Of a stretch of 64,000 nt of DNA, positions 14,454-22,257 are shown in pieces. Every line of letters begins with the position of its first letter. Positions within the stretch are counted from its first letter, which is position 1. The position numbers and the translations under genes are program-made. The stretch lies in assembly GCA_045591175.1 (NCBI GenBank), contig JAZNSI010000047.1:1-64000 (forward strand), given 5' to 3'. Source of the stretch: UBA11524 sp045591175. Lineage in GTDB: Bacteria; Bacillota; Clostridia; Christensenellales; Aristaeellaceae. The notes below the pieces were generated by a model. That model was not told the DNA's origin. It made no database searches and saw only the letters and a list, made by a program, of their open reading frames with translations.

Positions 14454-16424
14454 TTACCAGAGGGCCTTCTCCGCCGCATCAGCCGAAGCAAACGGGCCGG
14501 GCAGAACACCCACGCCGCGGGTGTTGCCCAGATAGTCGCGGTCAAAGACGATCTCACTGCCATCGGGGCTCTCGAAGCGCTGATCCGGCTCGAAGGCCTT
14601 GCCCAGGATGTCGCTGTTCACCATGCCGGCGCGGTAGGCCGCGATCAGCTCGTATACGTTGGTCTTCAGCACGGGCGCGCCGTCCTGCTCGGTCAGCTCC
14701 ACGGTGGGCATCTCATCCAGAACGAGGCAGTCCTTTTCATGCTTCCAGGGCTTCGCGCCGCCCAGGTACACATTGCCCTTGGCCCACACAGGCAGGTGAC
14801 TCTCGTGGTACTTCTCCAGCTTGCCCATATCAGGACGGGCCACGTCCAGGTCAAACCAGCTGATCCACTCGTTGTAGGTGGGGTACTCGTCGAACTGCCA
14901 GGTGCCGCAGATGCGCTCGTTCTCGTTCGGCTCGCCCCGGCGGGGATCGGGGTTCTTGTCAATGCCCTGCACGAAAATGTTGTTGTAGAAGCGGTCATCG
15001 CCGTGGAGGAAGTGCATGAAGCCGGCAACCTCGGTGCGGTGACGGATGTGATAGGGCGTGTAGCGGGTGCCGGTGCCGCCGCCCACAAAGGTGAAGGTGC
15101 CCATCATCAGGTTGTGCACCATGGCCACGCCCTGGGTCGCGATGCGCAGGCTCACGCGGGACAGCAGGATGTTGTTGTCGATCAGCGTCGGGCCGTGGGA
15201 AACCTCGACGAAGATGTCCTGGCTTTCCATGCCGCCCTCGGCCCAGGTGCAGTAGTCGGGGCGCTGATTGTCGTGCAGCAGGTTCTGGCTGATGCGGGTG
15301 CCCTGGGCCTGCCAGTCGCACCAGATGCCCATGGTGCAGTGGTGGATGTGGTTGCGGCGCATGGTCACGTCGATGGCCGCGTGCAGCTTGATGCCGGAGA
15401 TCTCCGCGCCGCCCAGCTCCTGCATGTTGTTGATGTGGTGGATGTGGTTGTCCTCAATGACGGAGAACACCGCGCCCATGCGGCCCACGATGCCGGTCTG
15501 CTCGCAGTGGTGGATGTTGCAGCGGCGGACGATGTGGCTGCCCACCTTCTCCTTCAGCCACCCATGATACTGGCCGCGGCACAGGGCGTCGCGCTCCATC
15601 TGCGTGGGGGATTTGAGGTGCTTCACGGTGAAGTAGTGGTCGTTCTCCTCGTCGTAGTACTTGCCCAGGGAGATGCCGCAGCACTTGGAGTGGCTGATCT
15701 CGCAATCCTCAATGATCCAGCCCTTGGACCAGTGGGGGCCGACCATGCCGTCCTGGAAGGCAGCCGGGGGCGCCCAGGTGGTGGCGGCCTTCTCCACCTT
15801 GAAGCCGGAGAAGGTGATGTAGCCCTTGCCCGTCTCATCCGGGAAGAAGCAGCGGCGGCGGACGTTGATCTCCGTCTTCTGGGTGTTGGGGTCGATGTCG
15901 TGGAAGTTACAATAGATGACGGTCTCATTGCCGTCCTGCTCGGCGATCCACTTGTAGATGGAATTTGCGGGATCCCAGGAGGGCGTGTAGACTTCGCCCG
16001 CGATGCACTCCTCCATCGTCAGCGCCTCGTAGAGGGCCACGTCGTTGAGGTACACGCAGCCGGTGTGGCGGACGGTGGGGGCGAAGTACCAGTCGCCGAA
16101 GGCCTCGACGATATAGGGGTTGAAGTCGCCGAAGATGGCGTTGTCCACGCGGAGCATCCACAGGCCATTCTCCTGCTTCACCCAGCCGGTGACTTCCTCC
16201 GCGCCGGTGATGAGCGCGCCCAGGGGCTCCACGGAGCGGTAGGTGATGCGGGCGTCCTCGGTGCCGCCGTTGCGGGGGCTGACCTGCTCGCGGTACACGC
16301 CGGGGTAAACCAGCACCTCGTCGCCGGGCAAGGCGATGTTGGCCGCGTCAGAAATGCGGCGGAAGGGACGCTCCTTGGTGCCGTTGCCCTCGCGGGGCGC
16401 ATGGGCGTTGACGTAATAAATCAT
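14454..16424 (-). CDS. Beta-xylosidase, GH120-type right-handed beta-helix
   Basis: A 656-residue parallel beta-helix enzyme whose wording follows the GH120 xylosidase of Thermoanaerobacterium (XylC): FGDFNPYIVEAFGDW, INVRRRCFFP, WSKGWIIEDC and GIKLHAAIDV occur in the same order. In XylC the nucleophile is an Asp and the acid/base a Glu; the counterparts here are probably D370 (GIWCDWQAQGTR) and E407 (FVEVSHGP). No signal peptide, so it should release xylose from imported xylo-oligosaccharides. ATG 16424 has AAGGAGG about 8 nt upstream; the longer open frame reaches into the promoter. It has its own promoter and lies between inverted copies of a structured repeat, with an AraC regulator divergent behind copy B. 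Confidence 0.88.
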   Translation of the reverse strand: MIYYVNAHAPREGNGTKERPFRRISDAANIALPGDEVLVYPGVYREQVSPRNGGTEDARITYRSVEPLGALITGAEEVTGWVKQENGLWMLRVDNAIFGDFNPYIVEAFGDWYFAPTVRHTGCVYLNDVALYEALTMEECIAGEVYTPSWDPANSIYKWIAEQDGNETVIYCNFHDIDPNTQKTEINVRRRCFFPDETGKGYITFSGFKVEKAATTWAPPAAFQDGMVGPHWSKGWIIEDCEISHSKCCGISLGKYYDEENDHYFTVKHLKSPTQMERDALCRGQYHGWLKEKVGSHIVRRCNIHHCEQTGIVGRMGAVFSVIEDNHIHHINNMQELGGAEISGIKLHAAIDVTMRRNHIHHCTMGIWCDWQAQGTRISQNLLHDNQRPDYCTWAEGGMESQDIFVEVSHGPTLIDNNILLSRVSLRIATQGVAMVHNLMMGTFTFVGGGTGTRYTPYHIRHRTEVAGFMHFLHGDDRFYNNIFVQGIDKNPDPRRGEPNENERICGTWQFDEYPTYNEWISWFDLDVARPDMGKLEKYHESHLPVWAKGNVYLGGAKPWKHEKDCLVLDEMPTVELTEQDGAPVLKTNVYELIAAYRAGMVNSDILGKAFEPDQRFESPDGSEIVFDRDYLGNTRGVGVLPGPFASADAAEKALW

Positions 16425-16470
16425 CGGGATATCCTCCTTATTTGGTTGAACGAAACGGGTCGCTGCTTCC

Positions 16471-16499
16471 ATTATAACGGCAAAAGCGTCCTTTGTCCA
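16471..16499 (-). promoter_or_regulatory. Promoter of the GH120 gene
   Basis: Minus-strand TGGACA (16499-16494), 17-bp spacer, TATAAT (16476-16471). The sugar-kinase promoter at 28223-28251 has the same TGGACAA start. Confidence 0.75.
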
Positions 16500-16586
16500 C
16501 CGGGCAGTGATGATAAATTTAGATTTACCCGTTTGCAAAACGAAGGAAATCAACACGCCACTTTCTGCACCCGTTCCTCCAAGCCG

Positions 16587-16805
16587 GTGCGGCTGCCGCT
16601 CAACTCGCAAAAGAGTCCGTGCGGCGATTTTGCGATGGGTTGCTTCCGCGTAAGCGGAAATTCAGAGCAACCCTGAGCAACCAGAGCCGCCCCGCATTGC
16701 AGCCGCTCAACCAACTCCAAAAGAGCAGGAGGGGGTCCGGGGGAAACGCCATTTTGCGTTTCCCCCGGCGGCTTTGCGCCGCTTTCGACGCGCGAAAGCG
16801 GCCAC
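16587..16805 (-). repeat. Structured intergenic repeat, family 1, copy B (inverted)
   Basis: Inverted copy of the element at 14168-14382. Its left hairpin is perfect (CCGCTTTCG/CGAAAGCGG). The second stem is 13 bp and perfect (16737-16749 with 16756-16768) but differs from copy A at four base pairs, each with both partners changed. The third stem (GGGTTGCT 16637-16644 with AGCAACCC 16666-16673) is also rewritten relative to copy A while its cap TTCCGC/GCGGAA is kept. No gene lies between 16425 and 17091. Confidence 0.85.
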
Positions 16806-17016
16806 CCTGCTGCAAATTAACTCTACAATGAAGAAACACGCATTTACCTGTAGACAAATTCAAATTTGCCGTATGCCGCAGAACGTCTCCCCCCACATTG
16901 CAGCCTCCTCATCCTTTGCGCAAGTCCTGATATGCCAATCATACCGGCATGATCAACGCCTCCACACACACGGCAAAAATCCGGCGTGAAAAGTACAGAA
17001 ATCGTCGAAAATCGCC

Positions 17017-17045
17017 TTGACAATGTTGACAATGGGATATATAAT
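17017..17045 (+). promoter_or_regulatory. Promoter of the AraC-type gene
   Basis: TTGACA (17017-17022), 17-bp spacer, TATAAT (17040-17045). A second TTGACA at 17026-17031 repeats the pattern TTGACAATG and could be part of an operator. Confidence 0.8.
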
Positions 17046-17091
17046 GTCCATAATGGAAAATGTTTGATTTGGTCAGCAAGGAGGCCTCACG

Positions 17092-17994
17092 ATGGAATCC
17101 TACCTGTTTACAAATGTGGAAGCCGCTGCCGATACCCTCGTGGTGGAAGGCTGGCATAAGCCCGGTACCCTGACCCGCTCCAGCGGCGCGTGGATCCACG
17201 CCGCCGGCACCGCCATGTTCGAGAAGGGCGATTATCCCCTCAACAGCCACGACCAGTGGGTGTGGTTTGCCGTGGAGGCGGGCGAAGTCACGCTGCACTG
17301 GCAGGATACCGACCTGAAGCTCAAGGCCGAGGACACCTGCTTCCTCCCCGCGGGCGAGCACGGCGCGTATGTCGAGGTGCCCGAACAGGCCCGCGTCCTG
17401 TGGGTCGCCCTGGAGGGCCAGCTGGCCCCCATGGTGGTGCGCAAGATGGGCGCGCTGCTGCACATGCCCCTGCGTCAGGGCGCGCTGCCCAGCCAGATGT
17501 ACCTTGCCAAGCAGATCGTGCAGGTGATGGTGCGCCACTCCGGCACGGCGGACGCTACCTATCAGCTCCAGCACCTGATGTACGGCATGCTGGCGTCCCA
17601 TTGGGGCCAGCCCGTCGCCATGGACGCGATGCTCTCCCACGAGATCGCCAAGGTGGTGGACACCCTGCGCGCCAATCAGTACCGCGACAATTATTCCCTG
17701 GCAGAAATGGCCGCGATCTCCCGCATGCCCATGGAGACCTTCCGCAAGCGCTTCGTCAGCGAAGTCGGCATGCCGCCGCTCTCCTACGTCCTCCACTGCA
17801 AGATGGAGCGCGCCAAGGAGCTGCTGCGCGAGGAGGGCCACACCGTCCGCCAGGCCGGCATCGAGGTCGGCATGCAGGACCCCTATCATTTCTCCAAGCA
17901 GTTCAAGAACATCGTGGGCATCAGCCCCTCCGCCTTCATGAAGCAGGCTGCCAAGCCGGACGCCACCATCCGCGGCAGCAGCAAGAACAAGTGA
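17092..17994 (+). CDS. AraC-family transcriptional regulator with cupin sensor domain
   Basis: A 300-residue regulator. The N-terminal half is a cupin-like sensing barrel (HDQWVWFAVEAGEV, then CFLPAGEHGAY). The C-terminal 100 residues carry two helix-turn-helix units, the first in YSLAEMAAISRMPMETFRKRF and the second in TVRQAGIEVGMQDPYHFSKQFK, ending in the family signature GISPSAF. AAGGAGG lies upstream of the ATG. It is divergent from the beta-xylosidase gene about 670 bp away, with repeat copy B between them, so control of that gene by a sugar signal is a reasonable guess. Confidence 0.9.
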   Translation: MESYLFTNVEAAADTLVVEGWHKPGTLTRSSGAWIHAAGTAMFEKGDYPLNSHDQWVWFAVEAGEVTLHWQDTDLKLKAEDTCFLPAGEHGAYVEVPEQARVLWVALEGQLAPMVVRKMGALLHMPLRQGALPSQMYLAKQIVQVMVRHSGTADATYQLQHLMYGMLASHWGQPVAMDAMLSHEIAKVVDTLRANQYRDNYSLAEMAAISRMPMETFRKRFVSEVGMPPLSYVLHCKMERAKELLREEGHTVRQAGIEVGMQDPYHFSKQFKNIVGISPSAFMKQAAKPDATIRGSSKNK

Positions 17995-18000
17995 TTGATC

Positions 18001-18029
18001 AGGTCGTGTCGAAAGGCACGGCCTTTTTT
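18001..18029 (+). terminator. Terminator of the AraC-type gene
   Basis: AGGTCGTG (18001-18008) with CACGGCCT (18017-18024), one G-T pair, followed by six T. Confidence 0.8.
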
Positions 18030-18216
18030 GTTGCGGACGACGCGCAAAAGTTTTTGGGAACATGACATTTTCGTTACATACGAAAGTTTCGCAGGCTGTG
18101 TTTTCCGGCCCTCACTCCGCCCGGATGAGGCAATCCTTTCCGCGCAATCATGCACGAACATGCATATTTATTCACATTTGTCACATTTGTAAACAGGCAA
18201 AAAAGTGCAGATATGC

Positions 18217-18365
18217 ATGTCCACAAGCATATCCACATATGAAATCATTGGGGATAAAGCCTGTGGAAAACCTGTGGATAATGTGGATAACCCCGGTGGA
18301 AAGCGCGATATTACGCCACTTTTCCCCCAGAAAGTTGTGGATAACCCTGTGGAAACTGTGGATGA
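18217..18365. other. Cluster of DnaA boxes (oriC-like or DnaA-titration site)
   Basis: Within 150 bp there are three perfect DnaA boxes in one orientation (TGTGGATAA at 18273, 18282 and 18336), three near matches in the same orientation (TGTGGAAAA 18262, TGTGGAAAC 18348, TGTGGATGA 18357) and two near matches inverted (ATGTCCACA 18217, ATATCCACA 18229). An AT-rich stretch (about 18165-18215) lies directly left. No dnaA, dnaN, rpmH or gyr gene is nearby, so this is either a displaced origin, a DnaA-binding regulatory cluster or the control region of the next gene. The 570-bp gap 17995-18563 holds no ORF that I trust. Confidence 0.7.
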
Positions 18366-18563
18366 ATAAGCTCTTTGGCTGTGCATAATACAGGAATATG
18401 AACATGCATAAGGGGGAAATGTTACAATTTCCGCGGCGCATCCGGCGAACATTTTGCCCGAGTGTGCTGCTTTTGTATGCATTCAAAGTGTATACACGCA
18501 GGAAATCCTGCAAGGAATGGGCCGTTCCTCCGCCGCATAGGCTGTTCCACGGAGGAATTTGCC

Positions 18564-19328
18564 ATGAAAACATCAAAACGCCCCCTGCTGCCCCGGCAAA
18601 AAGCCGAACATCTGGTGACGATGGCAGCGGTATTGATCGTGCTCGTCGGGGGACTCACCGCGGCGGCGGCCTGGCGCAAAAATGTTACAAATACGTCATC
18701 AGCCCCGGTGGAGCCCTCCCCTGCCCCGGGGCCGCTGGCAGGCTTCACCATCCTGGTGGATGCAGGTCACGGCGGCTACGACGGCGGCGCGCGGTGCCGC
18801 GATTCCGGCGTGTGGGAAAAGGAAGTGAACCTGGCCGTCGCCCGGAAGGTCGAAGACGCCCTCGCCCGGCGGGGTGCCGCCGTGGTCATGACCCGCACCG
18901 CTGATGTGGACCTTTGCACCGAGGATCGCCCCGCGACCCTGACAAAAAAGCGCCAGGACATGCAGAACCGCATCGCCCTGGCGAAGGAAAACGGCGTCAG
19001 CATGGTGCTGTCCATCCACATGAACGAGTACCGCGTGCGCGCCGAATCCGGTCCGCAGGTATTCTACCGTGCCGGGTGCGAGGGCGGACGGCTGCTGGCC
19101 GGGTGCATCCAGGAGGCGCTCATCCGCCAGCTTCAGCCGAAAAAGCAGCGCGCCGCCATGGCCGGGGACTACTTCATCCTGCAGCTGGAGGTGCCCTCGG
19201 TGCTGGTGGAATGCGGCTTCATCTCCAACCCTGCGGAGGAAAAGCTGCTGCTCTCGGCGGATTATCAAGCACGCCTGGCAGAGGCCATCGCTGACGGCGT
19301 GGAGGAATTTGTGCGTCTGCAGCAATGA
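18564..19328 (+). CDS. N-acetylmuramoyl-L-alanine amidase, CwlD-like (Amidase_3)
   Basis: Cuts the bond between N-acetylmuramic acid and L-alanine in peptidoglycan. The 254 residues start with a membrane anchor or signal (about 17-38), a short Ser/Pro linker, then an Amidase_3 domain with its zinc ligands and catalytic Glu: DAGHGGYDGGA, a Glu in VWEKEVNL, SIHMNEY and LVECGFISN. Length and single-domain layout resemble CwlD, which makes muramic-delta-lactam in the spore cortex, but a vegetative role is not excluded. GGAGG lies 8 nt before ATG 18564. The palindrome GTGTATACAC (18488-18497) upstream could be regulatory. Confidence 0.88.
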   Translation: MKTSKRPLLPRQKAEHLVTMAAVLIVLVGGLTAAAAWRKNVTNTSSAPVEPSPAPGPLAGFTILVDAGHGGYDGGARCRDSGVWEKEVNLAVARKVEDALARRGAAVVMTRTADVDLCTEDRPATLTKKRQDMQNRIALAKENGVSMVLSIHMNEYRVRAESGPQVFYRAGCEGGRLLAGCIQEALIRQLQPKKQRAAMAGDYFILQLEVPSVLVECGFISNPAEEKLLLSADYQARLAEAIADGVEEFVRLQQ

Positions 19329-19350
19329 AAAAGGCTCCCGCAAAGGAGCC
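19328..19350 (-). terminator. Terminator between convergent amidase and EF-G-like genes
   Basis: GGCTCC (19333-19338) pairs with GGAGCC (19345-19350); on the minus strand five T follow. It overlaps the last base of the amidase stop codon. Confidence 0.7.
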
Positions 19351-19360
19351 CTTGGGGATG

Positions 19361-21295
19361 TTATTCCAGGTCGAAGATGCCGCCCTCCAGCGCGCTGCGG
19401 GCCGCAAGGATATACTTGCTCGTATCCAGCGGGTCGACGCTGCGGCGGGCTGCGGTTGCACCCAGTTCAAGGGGGCAGTCCCGGTAGCCGTGGAGCTTCA
19501 CGCTCATGCTGCCCCGGCCGCTGGTGGCGCTGGCGAGGGTCGAGGCGTAGTCCACGCTGGTCGCCACGGGGATCAGCGCCGTCATCAGCACGCGATCCTC
19601 GTCCGTCTCGGTGTGGGTGACCTCGCCGCGCATGAGGGCCACGTCGCTCATCACGCGGCCCACGCAATCCGGCGGCAGCAGGAAGCGGGTCTCCAGGATG
19701 GGCTCAAGCAGCGTCGAGCCGCCGCGCTGCAGGCCGTCCTGGATGCCCCAGGGGGTCGCCACGATGAAGTCCAGCGGGTGGGTGTGGAACTGGTGGTGAT
19801 TGCCGTCCACCAGGGTGATGTTGACGTCGGTGACCTGCCAGCCCAGGCGGCCCTGATGGAGGGCCAGGGGAAGGGCCTGCTCCACCTGATGCTGGTAGCG
19901 CAGGAGGATGTCCCGCACCGGCACGGTGGACTTGAAGGTCACGCCGCTTCCGCGGGGGGCGGGCTCGATCTCAAAGCGCATGATGGCCCAGCAGGGCTTG
20001 GGCATGGTGTAAGCCACAAAGCCGGACGCAGCCTTGGCGATGGTTTCCTTATAAATGACCGCCGGCTTGGAGAAGGTGACCTTCATATTGAAGCGGGTGT
20101 CCAGCAGCTCCTGGATGATCTCCAATTGGATGGTGCCCATGACGTGCAGCTGCAATTCATTCAGCGCCTTGGCGTAGCGCACCTGCAGCAGTGGATCCTC
20201 CGCCGACAGTGCTTCGCAGGCCACGCGGAGGGCCTGCATGTCCTCCGGCTTTTCGGGGATGACCTGCACAGTGATCAGCGGCGTACGCAGCCTGCCCGGC
20301 TCCACGCGGCGGGGCAGCAGGGCTTCCTCGCCCAGCACCTGCCCGACCTTCACATCGCCCAGGCCGTATATCACGCCGATCTCGCCCGCGGTGAGGCTGC
20401 CCGCGTCGGAGCCGTCCACCCGGCGGATCTGCGTGATCTTCCGCTGGACAAGCTTTTCTTCGCCTGTCAGGGGATCAACCCCCGCAGGGAGCGTCACCGG
20501 CGCGCGGTTCTCCAGCGAGCCCGCGTACAGGCGCACCCACACGCCCCGGCCCAGCACGCGATCCTGGGTGGACGCGAAGACAACGCCGCAGAGGTCGCCG
20601 CCGCCGGAAACCGGTGCAGGCAAAAAGTCCACCATCGCGTCCAGCAGCGGGACCACGCCCTCGTCCCGCAGGGCCGAGCCGCTGTACACGGGACAGGCAG
20701 CAGCCTGTCGGGTCAGCGCCGTAAGACGGCTGCGGATGAAGTCCGGCGCGAACTCCTCGCCGGAGAGGTAGCGCTCCAGCAGATCGTCGTCCTGCGCGCA
20801 GACGAATTCGGTCACCGCGTCGTCCTGCGCCATGAGAACGGCCTCCGGGGTCAGCAGGCGCTGAATCTGCGCCAGCACGCGGGGAACGTCCGCACCCTCG
20901 CGGTCGGTCTTGTTGAGGAAGAACAGCGTCGGGATGCTCTGCTCCTTCAGGGCATGGAAAAGCGTTTCCGTGTGGGGCTGCACGCCCTCCACCGCGCAGA
21001 CGACCACCACCGCCGCGTCCAGCGCCCACAGGGAACGCTCCACCTCGGCGGAAAAATCCACGTGGCCGGGGGTGTCGATGAGGTTGATGGCCGTATCCCG
21101 CCAGGTCAGGTTCACGCAGGTCGCCTTGACGGAAATGCCGCGCCGCTGCTCCACGGGCAGGTTGTCGGTGTGGGCGGTGCCCTCATCCACGCTGCCTGCG
21201 CGGCGGATCGCGCCGGAGTGCATCAGCAGCTGCTCGGAGAGGGTGGTCTTGCCCGCGTCAACGTGGGCGAAGATGCCAATGTTGCGGATGTTCAT
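19361..21295 (-). CDS. Tet(M)/EF-G-like translational GTPase
   Basis: A 644-residue ribosome-dependent GTPase. The G domain has AHVDAGKT (G1), EQRRGIS (G2), DTPGH (G3) and NKTD (G4). Overall length and the domain IV wording LGWQVTDVNITL are closer to ribosomal protection proteins such as Tet(M) than to EF-G. However, the domain IV loop that in Tet(M) reads YYSPVSTPADF reads here HHQFHTHPLDF, so the residues that dislodge tetracycline are changed and resistance should not be assumed. The MNIRN start (21295) has GGAGGA 5 nt upstream; the longer frame overlaps the promoter. Monocistronic. Confidence 0.85.
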   Translation of the reverse strand: MNIRNIGIFAHVDAGKTTLSEQLLMHSGAIRRAGSVDEGTAHTDNLPVEQRRGISVKATCVNLTWRDTAINLIDTPGHVDFSAEVERSLWALDAAVVVVCAVEGVQPHTETLFHALKEQSIPTLFFLNKTDREGADVPRVLAQIQRLLTPEAVLMAQDDAVTEFVCAQDDDLLERYLSGEEFAPDFIRSRLTALTRQAAACPVYSGSALRDEGVVPLLDAMVDFLPAPVSGGGDLCGVVFASTQDRVLGRGVWVRLYAGSLENRAPVTLPAGVDPLTGEEKLVQRKITQIRRVDGSDAGSLTAGEIGVIYGLGDVKVGQVLGEEALLPRRVEPGRLRTPLITVQVIPEKPEDMQALRVACEALSAEDPLLQVRYAKALNELQLHVMGTIQLEIIQELLDTRFNMKVTFSKPAVIYKETIAKAASGFVAYTMPKPCWAIMRFEIEPAPRGSGVTFKSTVPVRDILLRYQHQVEQALPLALHQGRLGWQVTDVNITLVDGNHHQFHTHPLDFIVATPWGIQDGLQRGGSTLLEPILETRFLLPPDCVGRVMSDVALMRGEVTHTETDEDRVLMTALIPVATSVDYASTLASATSGRGSMSVKLHGYRDCPLELGATAARRSVDPLDTSKYILAARSALEGGIFDLE

Positions 21296-21322
21296 GGGGT
21301 CCTCCATCAATGTACTGGGAAC

Positions 21323-21351
21323 AGTATAGCACATCGGTGGGTTGAACGCAA
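21323..21351 (-). promoter_or_regulatory. Promoter of the Tet(M)-like gene
   Basis: Minus-strand TTGCGT (21351-21346), 17-bp spacer, TATACT (21328-21323), extended -10 TGC. The leader is about 25 nt, so the long attenuating leader of mobile tet(M) genes is absent. Confidence 0.65.
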
Positions 21352-21369
21352 CCGACAAAGCGCCACATG

Positions 21370-21394
21370 AAAAGAGCGCACATCCGCTGTGCGC
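21370..21394 (-). terminator. Terminator of the XRE/zinc-ribbon gene
   Basis: GCGCACA (21376-21382) pairs with TGTGCGC (21388-21394); the minus-strand tail is TCTTTT. Confidence 0.7.
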
Positions 21395-21403
21395 CCCTGA
21401 TGA

Positions 21404-22063
21404 TTACCGCTTTTTGTAGATGACCAGCTCCGGATCTTCGCCGAAGGGCCCATAAGTGCAGACCAGCAGAAACTGCATGCTGGCCGCGATACCGAAGCAC
21501 CGGCTGCCACCGTACAGGTTGTGAAGCTGGTTGCCCAGGTAGGTGGCATTGTCATTCAAGAACTTCACCTTTTCGCCGCTGGGAAGCGTGTATTCCAGGT
21601 TGATATAGCTGCCGGAGAGCACGTTCAGGCCCTCCACCTTTGGCATGCCGTCCACGCGCAAGGCGTTGAACTCGTCCACCAGCTGCTGCTTGAAGCGCTC
21701 GAAGCCTTCCTCACCGCCCAGCTCCACATACCGCTGCCAGAAATCCAGCGTGAATTCGCCCTCGTGGTAGCACCATTTGCAGTAGTCCTCGTTGAAGCCG
21801 CCGTCGATCTCCCGGCTGGTGGTGGCGTCGTCCAGCTCCATGCCGCAGCAATGGCAGATCATCTTGCGGGGCGACCCCAGCAGGGTATTGATGGACACAT
21901 CGAAGAGCTTCGACAGCAGCTTCAGGGTCTCGGTGTTGGGGGTCGTTGCGCCGTTTTCCCAGCGGGACACCGCCTGACGGGTCACGAACACCTTCTCCGC
22001 CAGCTCGTCCTGAGACAGGCCCTTCAGCTGCCGCAGCTCATGGATGGGGTTCTTCATGCTCAT
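21404..22063 (-). CDS. XRE-family HTH regulator fused to a zinc-ribbon domain
   Basis: A 219-residue protein. Residues 5-62 are a Cro/CI helix-turn-helix (LRQLKGLSQDELAEKVFVTRQAVSRWE). A linker leads to a zinc ribbon with CHCCGMEL near residue 70 and CKWCYHEG near 93, matching the zf-ribbon_2 (PF12674) type. The last 100 residues are a mixed fold I do not recognise. This HTH plus ribbon arrangement is common in Firmicutes; the ribbon may sense metal or redox state or bind a partner. GGAGGT lies 8 nt upstream of ATG 22063. Target genes are unknown. Confidence 0.8.
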   Translation of the reverse strand: MSMKNPIHELRQLKGLSQDELAEKVFVTRQAVSRWENGATTPNTETLKLLSKLFDVSINTLLGSPRKMICHCCGMELDDATTSREIDGGFNEDYCKWCYHEGEFTLDFWQRYVELGGEEGFERFKQQLVDEFNALRVDGMPKVEGLNVLSGSYINLEYTLPSGEKVKFLNDNATYLGNQLHNLYGGSRCFGIAASMQFLLVCTYGPFGEDPELVIYKKR

Positions 22064-22083
22064 CCTCGTTCACCTCCGCCCCT

Positions 22084-22112
22084 ATTGTATGACAGGTATG
22101 CATGGATTGCAA
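22084..22112 (-). promoter_or_regulatory. Promoter of the XRE/zinc-ribbon gene
   Basis: Minus-strand TTGCAA (22112-22107), 17-bp spacer, TACAAT (22089-22084). Confidence 0.7.
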
Positions 22113-22146
22113 GCAACTCGCTGTTGCGCCATGGGCTGCCCCGCGC

Positions 22147-22175
22147 TTGACGATTTTCCGGATATGGGATATAAT
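22147..22175 (+). promoter_or_regulatory. Promoter of cobK
   Basis: TTGACG (22147-22152), 17-bp spacer, TATAAT (22170-22175). The leader is about 75 nt. Confidence 0.75.
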
Positions 22176-22210
22176 ATTTGCACCACGATCCTTCCATAAG
22201 CCGCGCGCAC

Positions 22211-22231
22211 AGCCCTGTGCTGGGCTTTTTT
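22211..22231 (+). terminator. Terminator-like hairpin in the cobK leader
   Basis: AGCCC (22211-22215) pairs with GGGCT (22222-22226) and six T follow, all between the promoter and the ATG. GCACAG/CTGTGC overlaps it and would form a competing hairpin. It could act as an attenuator. Confidence 0.6.
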
Positions 22232-22257
22232 GCAGCGGAAACACTGAGGTGAACAGT

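Noticed and set aside
14406..16676. 756-codon plus-strand open frame opposite the GH120 gene
   Set aside because: Antisense shadow; the minus-strand protein matches GH120 throughout.
22176..22257. Cobalamin riboswitch before cobK
   Set aside because: The leader is about 75 nt and lacks the conserved B12-box pattern; it is too short for the class.
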